The notes under the pieces: generated by a model
Told to the model about the DNA's origin: nothing
Databases searched by the model: none
Seen by the model: only the letters and a program-made list of their open reading frames with translations
DNA from: Pyropia yezoensis
Taxonomy: Eukaryota; Rhodophyta; Bangiophyceae; Bangiales; Bangiaceae
Length of the DNA: 64,000 bases
NCBI GenBank assembly: GCA_009829735.1
Contig: CM020619.1
Span: 30,654,063-30,718,062, forward strand
Direction of reading: 5' to 3'
Program-made: the position numbers and the translations under genes
Part shown: piece by piece, positions 1 through 9,627 of the stretch
Layout: each line of letters starts with the position of its first letter
Numbering within the stretch: position 1 is the first letter of the stretch

Positions 1-2706
1 TCCGTGCTCAGCGAGTGGGTGCGAAGACGATCTCACGCAAGCAGGACGGCCAAGGCGCGGCCGACGCGCACCGCACGGAGGAGGGACGTCCACAACGGGT
101 ACAGCAAGCGGGGAGCGGTGGCGTCGACGCCACAGGGAGTGGGCGGACGCTCCGTCCCTGAAAAAATCGGCGTCGGGTGGTGGCGCGACGACCGCGGGCG
201 TGGGCTCCCCCCCCCCCCTCCGCCCCTCAACTATGGACGCCACGCGGCACGACGGCGTTTCGACGCCGTGCACCGGCGGTCGAAGCCGGGCGGATGGGCC
301 ACCGGGGCGGAGAGCAACAGGGGGGAGAGGGTGCGGATGGGCCAGTGGCGGCACCACCCATAGGCCGACGCAGGCACAAGCGGTGGCGGCACCGCAGCTC
401 GTCGACGGGCAGATCCCGCTCACCCCCCGCCCCTCGTCCCTTCCGCGCCCAAACAAAAGCCACGCGAGGTGCTTCCGGCCAGCCCCCTCCACCCCGCAAG
501 ATGTGGGCGGGGTGCCGGGTCTGCCGTGACCCCCACCACCGGCGGGCGGGCGTGCACCAGCGCGGGTACGAAAGAGGGAGAGAGGGGGAGGAAAGGAGCG
601 TGGCAGCGGGCGACACGGGGGGAAAGGGACACAAAACAACCCACAAGTGTGGAGGTTGCCGCCCACCGCCGCCTGCAGACACAAACTGTCCACTTGCGTG
701 CCGAGGGGGATGGGAGAGGGGGGGATAGGGAGGGAAAAGGCGTCGTCCCAGGGGCCGTCGCGCTCTCTCACACTCTGCTACCCCCTCACCCTCCTCTTTC
801 TTCCACACCATCATTCAACATCTCCCATCCTCCTTTCTCGCTACTCCTCCCCCCCATCTACCTCCCTCTCGCACCCCTCCCCCACCCCCTCCCATAGCCG
901 CACTCCTAGTCTGCCACCAAACCCGCCTCGCGCTCTCCCCCCCCACCTCCCCCCCCCCCCCGCGCGCACACCCAGTGCAGGTGCCACCGGTGCAATCGCA
1001 GCAGCGGCGCGGCACGCCCGCTCCGCCTGTCCGCCTACCCCCCCCTGCCTGCCTGCCTGCCTGTGGTGGGGACTGGCGGCGCGCGCGTGCCGGCCGCCCA
1101 CCCATCCCCCCCTTCCAGCTGGCGGCACGCAGTGGTAGCGGTGGCGGCAGCGGCAACGGCAGCGGCGGCGGCGGTGGTGGTCGGTGCGGCAGTGCCGCTT
1201 GGGCAGATCTTCCTACGGAGATTGGGGAAAGGAAGGATGCGGCGGGGGGCGGGGGGCGGGGGGGTGGGAGGGGGGGCGCCCTGAGCGGCCGCGAAGTCGG
1301 CGGGTGCGGTGCTGCCCCCTCTCTCGGTGCAAACCGCGGGTGCAACACCACCCTCGTTGTGCCGCCGTCGCTCGGACGGCACACACGGCGACGGCGCGCC
1401 CGGCCTCTGTCCCCCCACCACCGGCGCGCCGCTGCAGGGACGCCACGCTGCACCGCTGCCGCAGGCCTCGATGGGGGTGCGGGCCTGGCGCGCCACGCCA
1501 TCATCCCCTTGAGGCGGCACCGGGGTGCCCGGCGGCGGTTTCGGCGGCGGCAGGCGCTCCCCCCACACGCGCCCTCCCGACCTCCCCCCCCCCCCGTTTC
1601 ACGCCCAGTGTGGTCCTCTATTGTTTCTTTTTTCAACCGTCTGAATGAAAAAAAGGCGCGCACGCACGCGCGCACGCGCGTGTGGAGGCGGCGGCGGCGG
1701 CGGCATGGGCGGCGGCCGGGCGCACCGTCTGGAAGCGGACCGGGCGTCACCCTTCACTTTCTGGTGCGCGTTTTGGGCTTGGCCCGTGCGCAGGGGGGTG
1801 TGGGCGAGGAGGGGGGCGTGCGCGTGCAGGCGAGCCGGCGGCCCGCCCGCGAAGCCGGCCCCCGAGGCGCGACGGAAGGACGCGCACGGCTGCTGTTATT
1901 GTCAGCTCCCGTGCCCCTCAAACACGAGGTGGGGGGTGGGGAGGAGGGCGGACTCACCCGCCTCGGAGGCGTGCGCCGTCACGACCGGCCGGCCAGTGCG
2001 GCGGCGCAGCTGGTCTGCGTGGTGTGCCCCCCGCATGGGCGCGACGGCGGGGCGGGCGGGGGGATGGCAGTTGTGAAGACAGATACACTTCCAAATGGGT
2101 CTCGGAGGAGCTTGGACCCCTGAAACGGCCTGACGCCAGAGAGCAAGAGCCGTGGCAGCGGGCGAGCGCAGACCTGCGCGCCTCACCAGAGCGGGCTGGC
2201 CGTACGCCATCTTCAAGCAGGTTTTGCCAACAAAAAAAAAAGAGACGGAAGAAAGTAGGACTAGGGCCGGGGCGCACACATCTCCCGGAGGTTCCTGCTC
2301 GCAGGATGAACAACAAAAACATGGGCGGAGGGTAACGCAGGGGAGCGTCGGACGTGCGCGACACCTTCTCGTACGGTGAGGGGGGCCGGCCACCGGCGGC
2401 AGCCGGTCCGCGGCCACCCTTTCCCACCACCGACCCCGCCGTGAAGACCCCCGGCGTCGCGGCGGCGGGGAGTGCAGCCGGCGGCACTCAAGCCGCCGCC
2501 ACGGCTGCGTCCGCTTACCGCACGGGCACCCATCCACCGGCAGCGGCAGCGACGGGACGTCGGCTCCCCTCCCCCCCACCGCAGTAGGGCCCCCCCGGGC
2601 GGACGCAGTATGTACCAGCCCTAATCCTTCTCGACGGTACGAACGCCCTCCACCCCACCGACCTACCATATCCCCCCTTCCTTGCCCCCTTCCTTGCCTC
2701 AACCCT
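1..2706. other. GC-rich intergenic sequence, no gene recognised
   Basis: Very GC-rich and low in complexity, with G- and C-runs, GCG/CGG triplet runs and a CG/CA alternating patch near 1655-1680. Several long open frames exist on both strands, but they translate to Arg/Pro/Ala/Gly-rich sequence with no recognisable domain, as expected when stops are rare in GC-rich DNA. I see no supported gene. It may hold downstream sequence for the thioesterase gene to its right. Confidence 0.6.
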
Positions 2707-2712
2707 TTTATT
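2707..2712 (-). promoter_or_regulatory. AATAAA poly(A) signal of the thioesterase gene
   Basis: The plus strand reads TTTATT, so the minus strand carries AATAAA about 35 bases past the thioesterase stop codon. That is the expected place for a polyadenylation signal, and the hexamer is rare in DNA this GC-rich. Confidence 0.6.
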
Positions 2713-2747
2713 GTGCCCCAGTACGTCCCCCCCTCACTGCCCGCCCC

Positions 2748-3806
2748 TCACGCCGCCGTCGTCGGCGGCAGGGCGGCGCGCAAAAACTTGGCCACCTCCA
2801 TCATCTCGGCGCCCGACGCCCCGTGGGCCAAACCCCGGAAGCTCCGCCACGTGACCTTGATGCCCAGCTCCTCCACCGCCTCCGCACTGGCCTTGCCGTG
2901 CGCCGCCGCTACCACCCCATCCTGCTCGCCGTGGCACATAAGGAGGCCCGCGTCGCCCACCACCCGGCCGCCCGCCTTGCCTAGCGCCGCGGGGTAGGCC
3001 GACGCCATGGGCAGCCAGCCGCTGAGCCCAATGCCCCCGCCCAGCACCCGGTCGCTGCGGAGGAGGACGGTGATGGCGAGGGCGCAGCCCTGGCTAAACC
3101 CCCCCAGGACGATGCGGTGCGTGGGGGTGCCCCGCGCCACCTCTGCGTCAATGATCCGCTCGACGCGCGCGACTGCCGCGGCGATGCCCGCCTCGTCATC
3201 GGCCGCTGCGGGGGTGAGGCCGTGGAGGTCAAACCAGCTGGGCATAGCGATGCCCCCGTTGAGCGACACGGGCGCCGTCCCCGCCGTCGGCAGCACCACC
3301 CGCAGGTGTTCAATGCCAGGCAGGGGGAAGGAAGACGCCCACCCGCTGGCCGTGTCGCCCAGGCCGTGCAGGAATATGAGGGTGGCGGGCATCGCGGTCG
3401 GCAATGAGGGGGGGATGATCATCCCACTGCCGCCCCCAAACGGGTCTTCGGCGCCGCCGCCACCCCCAGCCGCCGATGCCATGGCCGCGGCGCCGCGTGT
3501 CGTGCGGAGACGGGAGGAGGATGCGGCGGCGGCGTCGGCGGCAGCAGCCAAGACCGACGGCGGCGGCAGCCGCCCAGACGGCAGCCGGTGCGTCGGCGCA
3601 AAGACCGCAGGCGGCAGCAGGCGCCGGGTGGAGAGGCCGGCAGCGGGAGCGGCAGCGGCGGCAGGGGCGGCCCGCGGTCGGGCCCGCAGGGCAGACAGTA
3701 CCGAAACGGTGCCGGTGACAAAGCAGGCCGTAGCGGCAAGCGCAAAGCCCACCCGCCGACCCGACGGTGCACGGCCGTCCAGGGGGGCGCGCAGCATTGG
3801 ACGCAT
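2748..3806 (-). CDS. Acyl-protein thioesterase / lysophospholipase (alpha/beta hydrolase, carboxylesterase type 2)
   Basis: The 352-residue protein belongs to the APT/LYPLA family, which removes palmitate from protein cysteines or hydrolyses lysophospholipids. Visible motifs are LHGLGD (about 146-151), PSWFDLHG (about 189-196), GFSQG with the nucleophile Ser238, CHGEQD with Asp296 and GLAHGA with His328, so the whole catalytic triad is present. The family is usually about 220-230 residues. Here about 120 extra N-terminal residues include a hydrophobic stretch (about 19-41) that could be a membrane anchor or targeting peptide, followed by Ala/Pro-rich linker. I chose the ATG at 3806 because a long pyrimidine-rich leader ends there and the longer frame begins with TTG. 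An internal ATG at 3482 would give a normal-length cytosolic form. A poly(A) signal lies just downstream. The gene appears intronless. Family call is firm; location and substrate are inferred. Confidence 0.9.
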   Translation of the reverse strand: MRPMLRAPLDGRAPSGRRVGFALAATACFVTGTVSVLSALRARPRAAPAAAAAPAAGLSTRRLLPPAVFAPTHRLPSGRLPPPSVLAAAADAAAASSSRLRTTRGAAAMASAAGGGGGAEDPFGGGSGMIIPPSLPTAMPATLIFLHGLGDTASGWASSFPLPGIEHLRVVLPTAGTAPVSLNGGIAMPSWFDLHGLTPAAADDEAGIAAAVARVERIIDAEVARGTPTHRIVLGGFSQGCALAITVLLRSDRVLGGGIGLSGWLPMASAYPAALGKAGGRVVGDAGLLMCHGEQDGVVAAAHGKASAEAVEELGIKVTWRSFRGLAHGASGAEMMEVAKFLRAALPPTTAA

Positions 3807-4680
3807 GAAAGGGAAGAGGGGTGGCAAGGGCGAGAGGCGGGGAGAAGTGAGGCCTTCAGCACCCGCCTCGGCAGCGCAGCGATGGTCGATGATACAAAAC
3901 GGGACGACACAGCGTGTCTGCGACCGAAGACGAGTAGGGGCAAGTCCCTCAGAGGGGATAGGTGGCGACTGACCTCGTCAGCGCGCGGCGGGGCGGAGTG
4001 GGTGGCCTGCAGAGGAGGTTTGAGTGGGGGGGGCAGCAGCGAATCGACGGTGACAGCAGAGGCCTCCCTCACAGTGCTGATACAGGCATTCCCCGATGAT
4101 GTCCCACCCCTATGACAAGCATTACAGCTGCCGGCACCGTGACGCCAGGTGCGTGCTCGCCAATCAATCGCTCCAGAAAAGCCGCCCGCGCCTCTCTCGC
4201 TGCTCTGAATGACTGTGCAAGACCGTCGGCCACTTCGTTATAGCTGTCCTGTTTGCAATGTCGACCATTGTCCAAAATGTTGACCACACCAGGGTCTCCT
4301 GGAGGCCCCGAAGAGGCATACTCGTGACCGCAGTATTTTCTTTTCTTTTTGTGTGCTACTTCCAAGTCAAGAACAAGAGAAGCACACATGGCCTGGGCAT
4401 CAGGCATCCCAGCAATGGATACACATGGACGTTGTTGTTTTTCTTGTCATACATCAAGACCTGAGCCTCAACTCTCTTTTTGCTGTGCTTTCTTCTCTGC
4501 TACAGAGTGTATTATTCTCGGAGACATACGGCATGGCACCCTTGTGGCATCAAAGGGGTGGTCGGGCCACACTCACCAAGAATGATTCGCTTGCAGCGCA
4601 CCGCAGCCGACGACGGTGAGCAGATCGGGCGCCCCCATTGGCCCCAAGACGTGGTCGACATTAGTGAGCAGATAACTGAC
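3807..4680. other. Intergenic stretch between thioesterase and M13 relic
   Basis: The first part is the pyrimidine-rich leader of the minus-strand thioesterase. The remainder is less GC-rich. I looked on the minus strand for the missing M13 catalytic half (HExxH, NAYY, ExxAD) and did not see it. A 112-codon minus-strand frame near 4069-4407 resembles nothing I know. Confidence 0.5.
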
Positions 4681-4739
4681 AGTACTCTTGCCTTCTCTCC
4701 TCAGGGGGCCTCCACCATGGCCCCCGTCTTCATGCCCAC

Positions 4740-5552
4740 CCGCTTGTACAGCGGCTTGAGCTCCTTTTGGCCATTGAGGGCGGTGCCGAAAAAGGCAAAG
4801 TGCGCGTCGACGGCCTCGGTGTGGGCAAAGGGGCTGAACTTGGCCAGCACCTGCCAGCGGAGGTAGGCGCGCCACACGCCGAGGGGCATCTCCTTGAGCA
4901 GCCGCGCGACAGCAGTGAAAAAGGGGGGGTGGTCCAGAATGTAGGGCCCCGACAGCCCGTCCGTCAAGCCCGGCAGGGCCGACAGGTAGGCAGACCAGTC
5001 AACGACCCCCTCCGTAAGGGCGGTGAGGTCGGACACGCTGTCGTGGCGGTTGTAGTTGGCTACCGGGTCCCGCCGCTCCACGCACGTGAGGGAGGCGCGG
5101 GCCATGAGCGTCTCGAGGGTCATCACGTTTGCCGCCGCCGTGGCCGCCGCCTCCGCGTCCATCCCCCAAAGCGTCAAAAGCCGCGCCACCACCGCCACAT
5201 ACTGCTCCCGCAGGGAGGCCTTGTCGTCGAGCACATAAAAGTCCCGGTCGGGGAGGCCCAGGCCAGACTGGGAGAGGTGAAGGACGGCCATCTCAGAGTT
5301 TTGAGAGTCCGTCTCCACATCCACCCGCCACAGGGCGCCCACCCCCACCGCCCGAAGGGCAGCCGCCGCCGCCACTACATCTTCCACCGACGCCACCGCA
5401 TCAATGGTGTCAAACAGGTCAGAGAGGGGGGTGTAGCCAGCCGCATCGGCGGCGACCGTGTTCATCCCCGACGAGTAAAAGCGACCGAGGAGGCTGTCGG
5501 GGCGGGCCGCCGCCTCAGCCTCGAGCAGCTCTCGGAGAAGCTCATGATTGCG
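4740..5552 (-). pseudogene. Peptidase M13 (neprilysin-like) N-terminal domain fragment
   Basis: About 270 codons match the N-terminal helical domain of M13 metallopeptidases. Recognisable parts are LLRELLEAE, the LGRFYSSGMN segment, LSDLFDTIDAV, LGLPDRDFYVLDD, the LLTLWGMD helix and AYLRWQVLAKFSPF followed by FFGTALNGQKELKPLYKR. The family protein is about 650-750 residues, with the zinc site (HExxH and ExxxD) in the C-terminal half. Coding similarity stops at AAGCGG followed by GTGGGC, which looks like a splice donor, but no catalytic exon is visible in the next 2 kb. Upstream, the domain start (DFY..A.GGW region) is also absent and a minisatellite takes its place. It is either a relic without a catalytic half or a gene whose other exons I cannot see. 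As it stands it cannot be a working peptidase. Confidence 0.7.
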
Positions 5553-5781
5553 CACCCCCCTCCCCCCCCTCTCCTCTGCCCAGCAGCCCCCCCGCCATTG
5601 GCTGGAGCCGGCACCCCCCTCCCCCCCCTCTCCTCTGCCCAGCAGCCCCCCCGCCATTGGCTGGAGCCGGCACCCCCCTCCCCCCTCTCTCCTCTGCCCA
5701 GCCCCCCCGCCATTGGCTGGAGCCGGCACCCCCCTCCCCCCCCTCTCCTCTGCCCAGCCCCCCCGCCATTGGCTGGTGCCG
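5552..5781. repeat. Four-copy 56-59 bp minisatellite carrying CCAAT motifs
   Basis: Copies start at 5552, 5611, 5670 and 5726 and run to 5781, with units of 59, 59, 56 and 56 bases. A partial fifth copy follows. Each unit is a C-rich tract, then CTCTCCTCTGCCCAG, then GCCATTGGCTGG. On the minus strand the last part reads CCAGCCAATGGC, a good CCAAT-box match, so four spaced CCAAT boxes sit directly before the M13 coding fragment in its own orientation. The array could be promoter-like or simply an intronic tandem repeat. Confidence 0.85.
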
Positions 5782-5789
5782 GCACCCCC

Positions 5790-6302
5790 CTCCCCTTCCC
5801 CCCCCGCCGCCCCCCTCCCCCCTCGGCCCCCTCGGCCCCCTCTCCCCCATCCCGCCCCACCCAGCGCCCAACCCGACCCGACCCGAGGCTCTTGGCCCGT
5901 ACACACTCTCCCCAGTACGACGGCGAGCCTTTACTGACTGACTGCCTATACTGACTGACTACACTGACTGCTCAGAGAGAACAAGAGCACTCAGAATAAA
6001 AAATACCATCTGACTCCCCTCAGTCTCCTCTATGTCCCGTGGTGCCACCGCATCTTGTCCCGTCCACGTGCAAGCAGCGTGGTGGATACCTGTGCAGGTC
6101 GCAAGCTGATGAAAGACGCACCAGCGTGGGTATCCCTACCGCGACGCCGTGACGGCTTCCCAGACTCCCGGCTCCACAAGGCTGTCTTGAGAAGTTCGTC
6201 AACCCGGCGCTGCATCTGGGCTGACGATTGCAATGGCTGGAACGGCAGCTGTGGATCATCTGCATGTGCTTCATCGCGTTGTCGTCAAAGGCGGTGCCGG
6301 TG
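5790..6302. other. Intergenic DNA left of transposon F
   Basis: C-rich sequence is followed by short CTGACTGACTA repeats near 5935-5970 and a plus-strand AATAAA near 5995. No gene is supported. The TAG ending at 6305 is one copy of the target duplication of the element to the right. Confidence 0.5.
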
Positions 6303-6420
6303 TAGCCCTACAAAAAGAAACGCGGCCCAAAATCTAGGTTTCTGACAAGTCCGAGAAACCTGGATATCGAGGTTGAGGAAACCTGGATATCGAGGATGTA
6401 GAAACCTGGATATCGAGGTT
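6303..6420. repeat. Left terminus of transposon F: TSD, TIR and subterminal palindromes
   Basis: TAG at 6303-6305 is followed by the inverted repeat CCCTACAAAAA (6306-6316), which returns in inverted form at 22505-22515 with TAG after it. Three copies of AACCTGGATATCGAGGTT or close variants start at 6357, 6380 and 6403, an exact 23-base spacing. The same motif occurs three times at the other end. Arrays of short subterminal repeats that bind an element-encoded protein are typical of En/Spm (CACTA) transposons. Confidence 0.8.
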
Positions 6421-6700
6421 GAAGAGACCCCCACAGAGATGCCGCAGGAGCAGATACGCAAACCGGGATAATGGCACTATGGATGGTCCACAGGAGACCT
6501 CACATCTCCGGCGGAGCATCCTCAGCCATCTGTGGGGCACGAAGCTGAGCTGCGGTAGGCTCGTCCATTGTTCTGAGAGCCAATGAGATGACACCACTTT
6601 CCAGCCCAATTGTCAAGCCCGTTCTTTCGCCACGCTTCATATGGCGTCTGTCAAAAATATTTATGTAGATAGTTTACAATTGTTCTCGAAAAGATCCTTT

Positions 6701-8280
6701 TTAATGCAGACTGCGGAGAAAATCCTCCTGCGCGGCCGCGTCAGCTGCGGCGGCCGCAGCGGCCATTACTGCTGACCCGCCCGTCGCCGCCGCCGCCCCC
6801 GCTCGTCCACGCCGGCGGCCTGCTACCGCGACGGGGAGGGCGGCACCCGCTCCCCGCCCATCTCTCACCCCTTGACCCACCCCTGCGACTGCTGCTCTCC
6901 CGCGGCCACGGTGCCCCTCGACAGCTGGCGCCATGTCCGCCTCTCCCACATACCCGCCCGCCCGTCACCCCCCCCCGTGCCCAACCCTTGGGCCCATACC
7001 TGCAGCTGCTCCCCCCTGGCCACTGTTGCGACCACATGGCATTGAGGCCATCGCCCCCGCGCCACCAACGTCCACCGACAAGCCCCCAGCCCCCTCCCCG
7101 CTCTCCGCCGCGCCCCCGCCCCGCCCAGGCTCGACATGACGCGACGGCGCAGTGGCCCCAACCCTCACCATAGGCGAATGCCGCACGGCGGCAGGAGATC
7201 CACTCACGTCGTATGGCGTCATCCGGTATGATATGCCACGCGACAACAACGAGCATGCCCCCCAGCTGTTCCTACAGGGTGCCAGGCGCGGCTCCCGCCG
7301 CTCCATGTAGAGCACCGCCGTAACCAAGCTCTCCTCCGACTGCTTGGTGAACGAGATGCCAGGAACGAGCCCGCTCATCTTGATGGTGTCGCGCAACAGT
7401 GCCCGCATGTCCGCTCTGTCCGAAACAGAAAAACCCAGCAGCTGGTACTCGAAAATTCGAATCTTGGCAATCGTCTTTTCAGGGGCGTCGATAGTGCGGG
7501 CCAAACCGTTGTCAACTTGGAGGCCCCCACGGCCATTCGTGCGTCGCTTGCTGCGGCCGCTCGCGAGAACCGCCGCCGCGGCGGCCCTCGCGCTGGCAGC
7601 CGCGTTATCGTCGGAACCAGGACCCTCTCCCTCGCCGACCGCCGCGGCGGCAGCGAGCGCTGCAGCCGTTGTAGACGGTCGGGGTAGACGTCGCCATGCT
7701 CCTCGACCAGATGGAGCACCGCGCAGAGCGGGACCTCGAGGGCTGCGCCGGGGGGGTGGGAGGGTGGCACTTGCATTCACACTTGCGAGGGCGGCGGATG
7801 AAGTGGCGGCCGACATTGCCGGGCCTGCGGCGGCCAGGGGGGGGGGAGCGCGTGCGACCGGCTGGGTGCCGCCGGGCGTAGCCCTGGACCTAACCGAGGC
7901 TGCGTGGGGAAGGAGAGGAAGGCCGGGGATTAAGAAAACACAGCAGGCGGGGATGGAAAAGCGGGGGGGGGGGGGGGTTGACAAGGACCGCGGTCGCCGC
8001 GTTCAACAAAGCGACATCAACAAAGTGCAAGAACGCTCTTCAAAGCACATGCCACAAACAGGCAGCAAACCAAGCATACCCGCAGGGCGAGAACGGATCG
8101 GGCGGAACGGATCGAGCAGTACGGGTGAGACAAAGAACATGACATAGAAATAGCACAGCGACGGCACTGGGCAGCAACAAAAAGGCACGCACCGCCACCC
8201 CGTGTCCCATAATAAGAGGGCACCAGCGTACCTCTTCGCGGTTGCTGCTCACTGGTAGATGAGCGCTTCAGGCGAGCCAT
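6701..8280 (-). CDS. Multi-exon gene with cyclin-box-like segment, second gene of transposon F (tentative)
   Basis: Exon 1 starts at ATG 8280 (reads MARLKRSSTSEQQPRR) and ends at 8232. A GT...AG intron at 7900-8231, with a strong pyrimidine tract before CAG, joins it in frame to an exon rich in Ala, Pro and Arg. Later coding sequence reads TIAKIRIFEYQLLGF, then SEESLVTAVLYMERRE, then (other frame) GMLVVVAWHIIPDDAIRREW. The order resembles a cyclin box of the cyclin-Y/PHO80 type (LVYLERL...NW..LLASK.WDD). The switch between the last two segments falls at a six-C run (7258-7263 on the plus strand), so one base may be missing in the copy or the read. The last frame ends AAQEDFLRSLH at 6701. It lies inside the transposon termini, so it is either an element gene or a captured host gene. 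Exon structure and product are uncertain. Confidence 0.4.
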
Positions 8281-8411
8281 GACGGGGATGTCAAGGTGCA
8301 CGGAGAGCGGCGCGCACGTACCCGACGGTACATGCCGGACATGACGCCGTCGAGTAGGAGACGTCGACAGGCAGACGGCGAGCGGCCGCTACTACCTCCA
8401 GCAACAAGCAC

Positions 8412-9056
8412 TGTAGCGTAATGGAACCCAGGTTCCCGGAACCACAAACCACAAACACACACACAGAGACCACAGTCCGGAGTCCAGGAAGGAACAGGTA
8501 AGAGCCCTTGCTGATCCACTCGCCCGCCACAATACGAGGCAAAGGTAAACAGGACAAAAGCCCGAGGGAGAAGGAACCCAAAGCACTGTTGATTTTACAA
8601 GATGGCCCCGGGGAGAACCCCGGAGCACCCCTCAAGAACCTCCCCCCCTGGCCCCTCCAGGGGCCCAGAACGAGGCCCCCAGAGGGCGCCCCCAGCGGGC
8701 CAAGTGCCAGCAAGGCACTGGCCGCTCACCGGGCCAACACACGAAAAGCAAGCGAAATCCCCCCACCCACAAATGTCAATCCCCAAAAAAAACCCAGTGG
8801 GAAAAAGGGGAAAGACACGAAATCACGCAAGGAAAACAAATGCGAAAAATCAAACAAATAACCCGAAGGTCAGTATGCCCCAACCCGGCAAGTCCTCCGC
8901 TCCGGGGGGACCAATCAGGGCACCGGGCGTGTCGCCACTGCCCCGGGCCACCGATGCAAGGAACCCAAGCCAGCGCGTGGTTCCACGTAACGCTGCCAGC
9001 CGGGTCCCAAGTCAGCCTCCCGGGTCCCAACGGTACCTGAGGGCCACAACGCCACA
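8412..9056 (-). repeat. 3' LTR of element A
   Basis: 645 bases bounded by TG and CA, beginning TGTAGCGTAATGG on the plus strand and ending ACGCCACA. It matches 17924-18568 almost base for base. The sense orientation is minus. On the sense strand a short purine-rich stretch (GAGGGGG) lies just before it, as expected for a polypurine tract. Confidence 0.93.
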
Positions 9057-9627
9057 TGGCCCCCTCACTAGGGCCGAGCGTCCCGCCGGCCAACAGGGAA
9101 ACCGGGGAGAGGGACTGGAAAGGGTCCGACAGGGTTACACCAGGGTCACAACGAACGGGACGTGGGGCCAGTGTCTGCAGACAGGGTCCCCCCCGACAAG
9201 TGTCTCGAGGCAGAGGGTCCCGGGCAGACTGACCAGGGCGGTACGGGAGGGACCGAGGGCTACGCACAGGGTAACTAGGGGGGTGTGGCGCAGCCCGCGC
9301 CGGCCGCCCGCCTGCATTCCCTCTCCCCTCGCCCTCCCCATGTGGCGCTCGGCCCATGAGGTGGGTGAGGTGGCGTCGGGATGCGGACGGGGGCCGGCGG
9401 CACACGGGCGCAGCCTGGGTTCCGTCGGAGTGGGGGCCCAGGGATAAGAGGGCCCTCACGGGCTCCCTCGCTCCCCGCGACCGGGACCCCAACGCACCAT
9501 CTTCCCCGCTACGCTTCCCCGTGGGCTCCTCAATCGTTCCCTCTACCCGTTCCCCTTTCCAACGTTCCCACGCACCCGTTCCCCCTGGTGCCCCACTTTC
9601 CCTTATTGCGTCCCGTTACCCCGTCCC

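Noticed and set aside
815-2702. Open frames of 200-380 codons in the first 2.7 kb
   Set aside because: Arg/Pro/Gly/Ala-rich translations on both strands, no domain, no start context; expected in such GC-rich DNA.
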